Source: an uncultured Colwellia sp.
GTDB taxonomy: Bacteria; Pseudomonadota; Gammaproteobacteria; Enterobacterales; Alteromonadaceae
Length of the DNA stretch: 25,385 nucleotides
NCBI GenBank assembly: GCA_913020705.1
Contig: CAJWBY010000055.1
Location: 1-25,385 of the forward strand
Reading direction: 5' to 3'
Made by a program: the position numbers and the translations under genes
Shown: positions 7,850 to 14,381 of the stretch, piece by piece
Position numbering within the stretch: position 1 is the first letter of the stretch
Layout of the letters: each line of letters begins with the position of its first letter
Notes under the pieces: model-generated
Told to the model about the DNA's origin: nothing
Database searches by the model: none
The model's input: only the letters and a program-made list of their open reading frames with translations

Positions 7850-8743
7850 ATGTTTTTACCTAACCTTAAGCATTTACGCTATTTAATTGCGCTTTATCAA
7901 GAGCAAAATTTTCATCGAGCGGCAGCGGCATGTTTTGTTAGCCAGTCGACATTGAGTAGCGCTATTTTGAAATTGGAAGAGCAACTAAATTGCCAATTAA
8001 TTGAACGTGACAATAAGTCCTTTCTTTTCACCACACAAGGAATTGAAGTGGTTGAAAAATCTCGACAAGTATTAGTGTCCGCAAACGAATTGGTAAGTTT
8101 TGCAAAACAGCAAGGTAATGAATATAGCGGTACTGTTCGAATTGGTTGTATTCCAACGATTGCACCGTTCTTATTAACTGACTTCGTACAAGCTTGTCAA
8201 AGTAAACTACCAGAATTAGATTTATTTCTTCGTGAAGATACCACTGAGAATTTAATCAAATTGCTGAATAATGGCGAGATAGACTTGCTGATTTTAGCTT
8301 TGCCCGTAGCGTTGAATAACTTTCACTGTAAGTTAGTGGGTAAAGATCGGTTCTTTATGGCTGGTGATGAAATGCTGGTTCACAAATTTAGCCAAACAGC
8401 GAGTTATCAACATTTACCTGAGCAAAGTATTTTTCTTTTGTCATCAGAGCATTGTCTCACTGAACATGCTTTGTCGGCATGTCAACTTGCAGATAAATCG
8501 CGTATTAATTCATTTTCAGCGTCGAGTTTATCTACGCTTGTACAAATGACTGCTTTTCATCAAGGTTTTACTTTTCTACCTGAAATGGCAGTAAATAAAG
8601 GCGTAGGGGAAAATGAAGGTTTAACCATTGCGCCATTAGATCGAGATTATTATCGTGAAATTGGTGTCGTATGGCGAAAAACGTCCATGAGAAATACCTT
8701 ATACAATGAACTTTCAGACGTGATTTCTACATTATTAACATAA
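7850..8743 (+). CDS. oxyR: LysR-family hydrogen-peroxide sensor OxyR
   Basis: Transcription regulator of 297 residues. It has an N-terminal winged helix-turn-helix (about 4-62; the recognition segment includes Val-Ser-Gln-Ser-Thr-Leu-Ser) and a substrate-binding-fold sensor domain (about 92-296). The peroxide-sensing cysteines of OxyR are both present and correctly spaced: Cys202 and Cys211 in His-Cys-Leu-Thr-Glu-His-Ala-Leu-Ser-Ala-Cys, equivalent to Cys199/Cys208 in E. coli. Ile-Gly-Cys-Ile-Pro-Thr-Ile-Ala-Pro-Phe-Leu-Leu resembles OxyR at the same position. These marks separate it from generic LysR proteins. The ATG at 7850 starts the usual N-terminus; the five-residue longer form from 7835 is less likely. 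No catalase or peroxidase gene is adjacent, so target genes lie elsewhere or include the redox genes upstream. Confidence 0.85.
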   Translation: MFLPNLKHLRYLIALYQEQNFHRAAAACFVSQSTLSSAILKLEEQLNCQLIERDNKSFLFTTQGIEVVEKSRQVLVSANELVSFAKQQGNEYSGTVRIGCIPTIAPFLLTDFVQACQSKLPELDLFLREDTTENLIKLLNNGEIDLLILALPVALNNFHCKLVGKDRFFMAGDEMLVHKFSQTASYQHLPEQSIFLLSSEHCLTEHALSACQLADKSRINSFSASSLSTLVQMTAFHQGFTFLPEMAVNKGVGENEGLTIAPLDRDYYREIGVVWRKTSMRNTLYNELSDVISTLLT

Positions 8744-8830
8744 TCATTAATTATATTTAAAGTGAAATAAAGTCTTTATTATCAATAGGTTTGTTTTTTA
8801 ATTGAATTTATTTTATTAAATTTAAAACTT

Positions 8831-8858
8831 TTTACAGTGCTATAACTACATCTATAGT
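8831..8858 (+). promoter_or_regulatory. Candidate sigma-70 promoter of the ECF sigma operon
   Basis: TTTACA (8831-8836) and TATAGT (8853-8858) stand 16 bases apart, about 49 bases before the GTG start. Each matches the sigma-70 hexamer at five of six positions. No convincing ECF-type GAACTT...TCTGA pair with 16-base spacing was found, so autoregulation by the ECF factor is not evident here. Confidence 0.45.
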
Positions 8859-8906
8859 AACCAACAAATATAAGAACATCTCAATTGAAAAACAAAAGGA
8901 ATATTT

Positions 8907-9455
8907 GTGTTCGAACGAAGCGATGAAACATTAGTCAAACAAGCACTGAAAGGCAAAAAGTCTGCTTGGGTGGCGTTAGTGAAACGTTATGAGAAAAATT
9001 TATATAACTATACCTTACGCATGGTGAGTAACCCTGCTGATGCAATGGACCTAATGCAAGATGTGTTTGTAGCAGTGTTTAGAAATTTATCGACATTTCG
9101 AGGCGATAGCCCTTTTAAAGGTTGGATGTTTAAAATTGCTCACTATAGATGTATTGAATTTTATCGTCGTAAGAGGCCAACACAATCGCTTGATGATCAC
9201 CCTGAACAATTTGATGAAGCTAGCGATGAGTGTCCAGAGTACCTTGCTGTTTCAGGCCAACAAGCAAATGCTTTGCATAAAGCATTACAAACGTTACCGA
9301 TAAATCAAAAATTAGTGGTTGAATTGAAGTTTTTTCAACACTGTACGTTTGACGATATAGCCAAGCAATTAGGCATTTCAGTAAATACGGTTAAATCTCG
9401 TTTATATAGCGGGTTAGATAAATTAAAAGATCATTTGGAGTTTGATTATGTCTGA
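8907..9455 (+). CDS. ECF-type RNA polymerase sigma factor
   Basis: Sigma-70 family factor of 182 residues containing only region 2 (about 20-92; core-binding and -10 recognition, with the Asp-Ala-x-Asp-Leu-x-Gln-Asp-Val-Phe segment) and region 4 (about 122-174; -35 recognition helix-turn-helix Ile-Ala-Lys-Gln-Leu-Gly-Ile-Ser-Val-Asn-Thr-Val-Lys-Ser-Arg). This architecture defines the extracytoplasmic-function group. The start is GTG with AAAGGA six bases ahead. The stop overlaps the start of the next gene by 8 bases, indicating translational coupling to its presumed anti-sigma factor. The signal and regulon are unknown; partners downstream are a membrane protein and a secreted protein, pointing to envelope sensing. 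Confidence 0.93.
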   Translation: MFERSDETLVKQALKGKKSAWVALVKRYEKNLYNYTLRMVSNPADAMDLMQDVFVAVFRNLSTFRGDSPFKGWMFKIAHYRCIEFYRRKRPTQSLDDHPEQFDEASDECPEYLAVSGQQANALHKALQTLPINQKLVVELKFFQHCTFDDIAKQLGISVNTVKSRLYSGLDKLKDHLEFDYV

Positions 9456-10230
9456 AGATAAAAAAATAACGTCAGAGGAAGCCTTTGAAAAGTGGCTAGA
9501 TCGTTCAGATTCACTCGAAGATGCACTCAAAGAAACAAAAAACCAAACAGTGCAGAGTCATGAAAGTGCTGAAGAAGATAATATTTGGCAAGAACGACTG
9601 AAAACAGCCTTAACGATTGAGCACCAAGAAAGTTTGCAAGCTGAGCATCACGTGCCTGAGTGGGACAGAGCAGCTGCTTTTGAGAGCGATGAGGTTCCAT
9701 GGTGGCAATGGGGAGGTTTACCTGCAATGTCGATGGCCTTTTCTGCATTTGCAGTCGTATTGGTCTTGTTTAAAGTTGAATTTGTAATGAACGACAACGG
9801 TATGTTATTAACCTTTGGCGACAAGCAACCAACAGGTTACAGCCAAGTAGAAATTGATACTTTAGTGAATGCAAAAGTGGACCAAAAACTTCAATTATTT
9901 GCCAGTGAACAACAAGTGGTTCTAGCGAACTATGCAGCTGACATTAAAGTAAAGCAACAAGACAACAACCTGCAATTAGCGAGTTACCTAATGGGAGCAT
10001 CTCGACAAGAGCGTAAGGAAGATATTGGTGACTTTATTCAGTATATAAATGATCAGCGCGCAGATGACTCTTTAGATAATAAAATTAAATTTCAACAGCT
10101 TGAAAGTGTCATTAACTATCAATCACTTCAAAAGCAAAATATTAACTATCAACCTGTAAACAGACAAAATTTAAATTCAGACGGCTTAGGTTTATCAACA
10201 AAGCCTGCTAGTTGGACTTCAGAGGAGTAA
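9448..10230 (+). CDS. Putative membrane anti-sigma factor of the ECF operon
   Basis: Protein of 260 residues with a cytoplasmic N-terminal part (1-88, acidic), one transmembrane helix (about 90-112, after a Trp-Trp-Gln-Trp segment) and a Gln/Asn-rich extracytoplasmic C-terminal part (113-260). Position right after an ECF sigma gene, 8-base overlap with it and the single-pass topology suggest an anti-sigma factor. It has no cysteine, so the zinc-binding HxxxCxxC anti-sigma motif is absent. No precise family is recognised from sequence. The C-terminal tail carries an imperfect tandem duplication (Ile-Asn-Tyr-Gln twice, ten residues apart). ATG 9448 has a TTGGAG box and is preferred over the TTG two codons upstream. 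The anti-sigma role is inferred from context. Confidence 0.72.
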   Translation: MSEDKKITSEEAFEKWLDRSDSLEDALKETKNQTVQSHESAEEDNIWQERLKTALTIEHQESLQAEHHVPEWDRAAAFESDEVPWWQWGGLPAMSMAFSAFAVVLVLFKVEFVMNDNGMLLTFGDKQPTGYSQVEIDTLVNAKVDQKLQLFASEQQVVLANYAADIKVKQQDNNLQLASYLMGASRQERKEDIGDFIQYINDQRADDSLDNKIKFQQLESVINYQSLQKQNINYQPVNRQNLNSDGLGLSTKPASWTSEE

Positions 10231-10234
10231 GATC

Positions 10235-11218
10235 ATGAACAAATTAACAACATTCATCCCTTGTGCTTTATTTGCTTTAACCGTTACTAATGTCATAGCA
10301 GAAGACAATAATCAGTATGCTGGAATGAACAAGCAACTGGATATTATGAGCAATATTATAAAATCGTCCGTCAGCATTCAGGACGGTCGAAAAGGTTCAA
10401 GAATAACAGGTATAGAAAGTACCTATTTAAAGGGCCAGGGAGTAGTTTTTACGATTAATTCGAGCTCAGGTCATAATCGCTGGGGCAACTTCAATTTTAA
10501 TTTCGCTGTGCCAGACTTTCCCTTAGCACCTCTTGCACCTCTTGCACCTCTTGCACCTCTTGCTCCTATTTCTTCAAGTAGCAGCTCAAGTAGCAGTTCA
10601 AGTTATAGTTCAAATGATGATATAGAGTTGGAAAATCAAATGAATGAATCAGTTGTTCGTAGCATGGAAGAAGCAGCGCAAGCTTACGAACATGCAATGG
10701 AGTCTTTTGAGCATAATCGCGAGGGTTACCGAGAATTACGTGAAGAGCAACGTGACTTGTCTTATGAGCTAAGAGATGTAGCTCGAGAAAAACGTGATAT
10801 TGAATACAGACTACGTAGATCTGATGACGAAAATAAAAAGGAACTAAAAGCTGAACTTGCAGCGCTTACCAAGCAAGCCGCTAAACTTGCTTTGGACGAA
10901 AAAGAATTCAAAGTGAAAAGTGATAAATTACAGAAAAAGCAGCAAGCTCAGAAAGTCGAACAAGAAAAGGCTAGAGGTGCTTATTATCAAGGTTTGAAAA
11001 CCTCTTTAACAGAGACACTGTGTTTGTATGGTAATGGCTTAAAGGCATTACCTAAAAATGAACATGTTAGTGTTATTTTAAAGTCGGCAGGTGAAAAGGA
11101 CGGTCGTCGTTACAAAGACAGTATTCTAGTGTTTACTAAAAATGATATTAGTGATTGTTCTGCAGATAAGATTACAGTTTCTAAATTAACGCAAAAAAGC
11201 CAAAATTATCAATTTTAG
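10235..11218 (+). CDS. Secreted coiled-coil protein with Leu-Ala-Pro and Ser repeats, third gene of the ECF operon
   Basis: No family recognised. The 327 residues start with a Sec signal peptide (about 1-22, cleavage after Val-Ile-Ala). An N-terminal segment (about 30-93) rich in Ser/Gly/Asn follows, then a low-complexity linker: five Leu-Ala-Pro units (97-111) and a 14-residue almost all-Ser tract (113-126). A highly charged coiled coil covers about 128-250, and a C-terminal domain holds two cysteines that could form a disulfide. It should act in the periplasm or envelope. It begins 4 bases after the anti-sigma stop, with a GAGGAG ribosome binding site inside that gene, so all three are one operon. 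It may sense, or be the partner in, the signal that controls the sigma factor (inference). Confidence 0.8.
   Translation: MNKLTTFIPCALFALTVTNVIAEDNNQYAGMNKQLDIMSNIIKSSVSIQDGRKGSRITGIESTYLKGQGVVFTINSSSGHNRWGNFNFNFAVPDFPLAPLAPLAPLAPLAPISSSSSSSSSSSYSSNDDIELENQMNESVVRSMEEAAQAYEHAMESFEHNREGYRELREEQRDLSYELRDVAREKRDIEYRLRRSDDENKKELKAELAALTKQAAKLALDEKEFKVKSDKLQKKQQAQKVEQEKARGAYYQGLKTSLTETLCLYGNGLKALPKNEHVSVILKSAGEKDGRRYKDSILVFTKNDISDCSADKITVSKLTQKSQNYQF
10523..10612 (+). repeat. In-frame tandem repeats: five 9-bp LAP units then a Ser-codon tract
   Basis: CTTGCACCT-type 9-bp units run from 10523 to 10567, three of them identical, followed by 14 codons (10571-10612) that are nearly all serine and show 12-bp periodicity (TCAAGTAGCAGC-like). 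Because the unit lengths are multiples of three, copy-number change would alter the linker length without a frameshift. Confidence 0.85.
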
Positions 11219-11268
11219 AAGAAATACAGGACAACTTAAGTAAAAGTCTCTTGGAAAGGTACATGTTT

Positions 11269-11305
11269 GGCCACTTAACTATTTTTAGTTAAGTGGCCTT
11301 TTTTT
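11269..11305 (+). terminator. Strong intrinsic terminator of the ECF sigma operon
   Basis: GGCCACTTAACTA and TAGTTAAGTGGCC form a perfect 13-bp stem with a TTTT loop and are followed by seven T. It lies 50 bases after the stop of the coiled-coil protein and closes the three-gene operon. Confidence 0.93.
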
Positions 11306-11375
11306 GTTCTAGCATAAGTTTATCTGCTAATAGCATGGTTACAATGACCGTATTGTCATTACGTTGGATCGCATC

Positions 11376-11747
11376 ATGTTATTTTTTTATTTATATTTAG
11401 GTTACGCTTTAGTGAAACTCTATTCTGTAGCAAATAGTTTATTGAACCAAAATTTGGCATTGTCGGCACTTATATTTTCAATCGTTGTTTTTTTTGTCTG
11501 GTCTTTTATTCCCGTATTAGGGTATTTGTTGGCCAAACTCATAGGAGCAAAAGGACAGTCCAGCGCGAAAGTTTTATTACTGATTGGTATTGGAGCCGGG
11601 TTGTTCGAGAATGGATTGTTTTATTATCATATTCTCACTCCATATCAAGGTGATATAGGCACAATTGTTGTGATGGGAATTTTTTTTATAACCGCTTACT
11701 TTTCGTTGCAAACGCCCATATCATTTGTCAAAAATAAAGACGCTTAA
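11376..11747 (+). CDS. Small four-helix membrane protein of unknown function
   Basis: No family recognised. The 123 residues form about four transmembrane helices (roughly 1-17, 26-55, 63-84 and 93-111), with few charged residues and a short Lys-rich tail. A conserved-looking Gly-Ile-Gly-Ala-Gly-Leu-Phe-Glu-Asn-Gly segment lies in the third helix. ATG 11376 is chosen with a GGA box; the in-frame TTG at 11364 has no ribosome binding site. It stands alone between two strong terminators, so it needs its own promoter. Composition is like the neighbours. Confidence 0.7.
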   Translation: MLFFYLYLGYALVKLYSVANSLLNQNLALSALIFSIVVFFVWSFIPVLGYLLAKLIGAKGQSSAKVLLLIGIGAGLFENGLFYYHILTPYQGDIGTIVVMGIFFITAYFSLQTPISFVKNKDA

Positions 11748-11761
11748 AACATAATGGTTTC

Positions 11762-11794
11762 AAAAAAAGCTTAAAGAATACTCTTTAAGCTTTT
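11762..11794 (-). terminator. Bidirectional intrinsic terminator between the small membrane gene and the DUF1538 operon
   Basis: AAAAGCTTAAAGA and TCTTTAAGCTTTT form a perfect 13-bp stem with an ATAC loop. The minus-strand side ends in seven T, so it terminates the DUF1538-PII-CBS operon. The plus-strand side ends in four T and can also stop transcripts of the small membrane protein. Confidence 0.88.
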
Positions 11795-11805
11795 GCTATT
11801 AATGA

Positions 11806-12201
11806 TTATTCAACTTGGCTAAAAACCATATTAATGTAATCAACCATACCAATAATTTCGGCATCCTCGACTACTGGCGCTAGATGAATACTAAAGCGTT
11901 CAAAGAGTCTAGCGCAATACCTTACATCCATACTTGGGTTTACACTCAATAAAGGCTTGGCCATTATCTCATATAAATTTACGCGATCTGGTGAGCGGTC
12001 TTTGGCTAATACTTCTTTGGCTATGTCAGCAAGCATCACTAAACCGTATTCATCGTGTGCATTACGTTTATTGATAATTAACGCATTAACGTTATGCTCT
12101 TTTGCTAACTTAATACCTTCTGCAACCGTCATCATGCCATCAGCAAATTGATAATTGTCAGTGGTCATCGCATCTTTAACTTGCACTAATTTTTGGTTCA
12201 T
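11806..12201 (-). CDS. CBS-pair domain protein, last gene of the DUF1538 operon
   Basis: Soluble protein of 131 residues made only of two CBS motifs (about 8-65 and 78-130), which together form a Bateman module that usually binds adenine nucleotides. Visible family marks include Asp-Ala-Met-Thr at the start of the first motif, Gly-Leu-Val-Met-Leu-Ala-Asp-Ile, and Gly-Met-Val-Asp-Tyr-Ile in the second. It has no attached enzyme or channel, so it should act on a partner. Its ATG overlaps the stop of the PII-like gene by four bases (ATGA), which implies tight coupling and a regulatory role for the DUF1538 transporter (inference). Confidence 0.88.
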   Translation of the reverse strand: MNQKLVQVKDAMTTDNYQFADGMMTVAEGIKLAKEHNVNALIINKRNAHDEYGLVMLADIAKEVLAKDRSPDRVNLYEIMAKPLLSVNPSMDVRYCARLFERFSIHLAPVVEDAEIIGMVDYINMVFSQVE

Positions 12202-12548
12202 AGCTCTTCCTCAACCTTACCTTTTAACCGTTCAACTTGATGAGCAACGCCAACGGCATCTTCGACATTTAATTGAATGGCAATACCTTTACCGGGATCT
12301 TCGTCAAATCCAGCAATTTTACTGATACGCTCAAGAATTTTCCTGGATAAATGTTCTTCAACTACAAAAAGTAAAACGTCTCTTTGTGTTTCAAGTTGCA
12401 TACCAAAAAAAGTGCGTTGACGTTTTATACCTTCACCCCTCGCGTTATTTATTATCGTTGCACCAGTGGCTCCTGCCATTCTCGCGCCTTTCATTACATC
12501 GTCTGTTACACCGTCGTCAACAAATGCGACAATTAGTTTGAATTGCAT
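12198..12548 (-). CDS. PII-like signalling protein linked to DUF1538
   Basis: Protein of 116 residues with the ferredoxin-like fold of the PII (GlnB/GlnK) superfamily: an N-terminal strand (Gln-Phe-Lys-Leu-Ile-Val-Ala-Phe-Val), a Gly-Ala-Thr-Gly-Ala-Thr strand, a T-loop-like region (about 36-56) and a B-loop-like Gly-Phe-Asp-Glu-Asp-Pro-Gly-Lys-Gly (80-88). It contains no tyrosine at all, so the uridylylation at Tyr51 of classical PII is impossible. The T-loop also lacks the usual sequence. It likely binds a nucleotide and regulates the membrane proteins encoded just upstream. The gap to the preceding gene is 4 bases and it overlaps the CBS gene, so the four genes form one operon. It is not a nitrogen regulator by context. 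Confidence 0.86.
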   Translation of the reverse strand: MQFKLIVAFVDDGVTDDVMKGARMAGATGATIINNARGEGIKRQRTFFGMQLETQRDVLLFVVEEHLSRKILERISKIAGFDEDPGKGIAIQLNVEDAVGVAHQVERLKGKVEEEL

Positions 12549-12552
12549 GTTT

Positions 12553-13422
12553 TCACCTGTCTTGCTTGTTTTGTTGAGAGCTATTTATTTGCTCTTGCTT
12601 CTTCTGTATTAAGTTTAGTTTGTTTACTTTTCGACGCTTTCTTTTTACTGCAGAACGCTCTATATGATGTGCTTTCGCTTGGGTTATTTGTGCATAAGCC
12701 ATAACGGCAATAATAGGGCATAAACTGGCAAAAGCGATTAATCCAAAACCATCAATCAAGGGACTTCTGCCTGGAATTGTACTTGCTAAACCTAGGCCTA
12801 AAGCTGCAACTAATGGAACGGTTACCGTTGAGGTTGTTACGCCGCCTGAATCATAGGCGAGTGGCACAATGAGCTTTGGACAGAAAAAAGTTTGTATAAC
12901 AACGATGATATAACCAGAAATAATATAGTAATGAATAGGATGACCAGCAACTATACGAAAACTGCCCAACGCAATTCCAATAGCGACACCAATGGCGACA
13001 GATATTCGTAAACTATTTGCGTTAATAGCACCACCAGAAACTTCCTCGGCTTTTATGGCTACGGCAATCAATGAAGGTTCAGCAATTGTGGTGCTAAAAC
13101 CTATCGCAGCTGCAAAAATATAAACCCAAGTGTAATCTGACCAACGAATAACTGTTAATATTTGTTCTCCAGGATGGATGAATTCTGGTGCTGTTAGTTG
13201 TTCAGCCATCATTTTACCTAAAGGAAATAAAGCTTTTTCTAGACCGAGTAAAAACAGTGCCAAACCAATCAGCACATAAATAAAACCAAAGCCTACTTGT
13301 TTAATATGAGGAATAGGTTTTCGAATAACTAATAATTTAAAGCCTAAAATAATCGATAGTATCGGTAATACATCAACAACGGTATTTTTTAAGGTTGCTA
13401 AAAATTCAACGAATAAATCCAT
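12553..13422 (-). CDS. DUF1538 membrane protein, second subunit (UmpB-like)
   Basis: Polytopic membrane protein of 289 residues with about seven hydrophobic segments and a long, Lys/Gln-rich cytoplasmic tail (about 250-289). It shares with its upstream neighbour the motifs Thr-Thr-x-Ala-Glu-Pro-Ser-Leu-Ile-Ala-Val-Ala (about 110-122) and [10 protein letters not shown] (about 189-198), and [10 protein letters not shown] near the end, the marks of DUF1538. A DUF1538 gene pair from Halomonas (UmpAB) is described as a two-component Na+(Li+,K+)/H+ antiporter, as I recall it. Its ATG overlaps the preceding stop by one base, so the two subunits are translationally coupled. Confidence 0.88.
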   Translation of the reverse strand: MDLFVEFLATLKNTVVDVLPILSIILGFKLLVIRKPIPHIKQVGFGFIYVLIGLALFLLGLEKALFPLGKMMAEQLTAPEFIHPGEQILTVIRWSDYTWVYIFAAAIGFSTTIAEPSLIAVAIKAEEVSGGAINANSLRISVAIGVAIGIALGSFRIVAGHPIHYYIISGYIIVVIQTFFCPKLIVPLAYDSGGVTTSTVTVPLVAALGLGLASTIPGRSPLIDGFGLIAFASLCPIIAVMAYAQITQAKAHHIERSAVKRKRRKVNKLNLIQKKQEQINSSQQNKQDR

Positions 13423-14159
13423 TAACTGAGCACCATGCCGTAAATCATCACAAAAATCATAGGGGTTAATGAGGCAAACGCAATCAAACCAAAACCATCA
13501 ATCATTGGGTTCCTGCCTTTTATCGCAGATGCTAAACCAACACCCAGCGCGGTTACTAGCGGAACCGTAATTGTTGAAGTCGTTACGCCGCCAGAGTCAT
13601 AAGCGATACCAATTATCCAACTAGGAGCTATCATGGTCATTAGGACAACAAATACATAACCTCCCAATATCAAATATTGAATCGGCCATCCACGAATAAT
13701 ACGTAATACACCAATAACAATAGCAAGGCCTACGGCAAAAGCGACGGTAAAACGTAATCCGTTAGCATAAGATAATTGTGATTCTAACGTATCACTGATC
13801 ATGCCACCTGAAGCCGCAACACTGGCTGCTTCTTTGGCTACGGCAATTAATGAGGGCTCGGCAACCGTAGTTCCAAATCCCAGGCAAAAAGCAAAAGTGA
13901 GTAACCAACTGATACTGCCTTTTTTAGCAAAAGCTTGTGCCATTGATTCGCCAATAGGAAATAAGCCCATTTCTAAACCGTAGATAAAGAAGGTTAAACC
14001 AAGAACAACTAATGCTAGGCCCACTAAAATATCACCAATATTAGGCATAGGTTGTTGGAGAACGGCAAATTGAAAAAAAGCGATCACTAATATTATGGGG
14101 AGCAAATCTTTACAGCTACCGAGTAATGCTTTTAAAAAAACTAAAAATTGTTGGTTCAT
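13422..14159 (-). CDS. DUF1538 membrane protein, first subunit (UmpA-like)
   Basis: Polytopic membrane protein of 245 residues and first gene of the four-gene operon. It carries the same DUF1538 motifs as the next gene: [12 protein letters not shown], then [14 protein letters not shown], and [10 protein letters not shown]. It lacks the basic tail of its partner. The two are clearly paralogues and presumably form a heteromeric transporter, most likely a cation/proton antiporter by comparison with UmpAB. An extra Ser/Gly-rich insert (about 118-135) is absent from the partner. Substrate and direction cannot be read from sequence. Confidence 0.88.
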   Translation of the reverse strand: MNQQFLVFLKALLGSCKDLLPIILVIAFFQFAVLQQPMPNIGDILVGLALVVLGLTFFIYGLEMGLFPIGESMAQAFAKKGSISWLLTFAFCLGFGTTVAEPSLIAVAKEAASVAASGGMISDTLESQLSYANGLRFTVAFAVGLAIVIGVLRIIRGWPIQYLILGGYVFVVLMTMIAPSWIIGIAYDSGGVTTSTITVPLVTALGVGLASAIKGRNPMIDGFGLIAFASLTPMIFVMIYGMVLS

Positions 14160-14188
14160 AAAAAGTAGTTTGATTGTTTGTTAGTCAC

Positions 14189-14217
14189 ATTATAGGAATT
14201 ATGAAAACTATTACTTT
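14189..14217 (-). promoter_or_regulatory. Candidate promoter of the DUF1538 operon
   Basis: On the minus strand a perfect TATAAT (plus-strand 14189-14194) lies 29 bases before the first ATG. The -35 region at about 17 bases further upstream is poor. The call rests on the -10 box and its position. Confidence 0.35.
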
Positions 14218-14324
14218 GTTCTGAATCAAACTAATTGTTTTATTTGAGTTGAAGTAAAATATGGTTGATGAATGTTATCGAAGGGCATCTTTTACACAAA
14301 GAGTGATTTTATGTTGGAAGGACA

Positions 14325-14381
14325 ATGATGAAGATGTTCAATAGATTAAGCGGTAAGTCGTATTTTATAATAAAGTTATAG
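14325..14381 (+). CDS. Possible 18-residue small ORF with strong ribosome binding site
   Basis: ATGATGAAG follows GGAAGGA closely, a strong Shine-Dalgarno for this genome, and encodes 18 residues starting Met-Met-Lys-Met-Phe-Asn-Arg-Leu before a TAG. It overlaps the 3' end of the convergent VanZ gene. It may be a chance ORF, a leader peptide, or the surviving start of a lost gene. No homology is claimed. Confidence 0.25.
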   Translation: MMKMFNRLSGKSYFIIKL

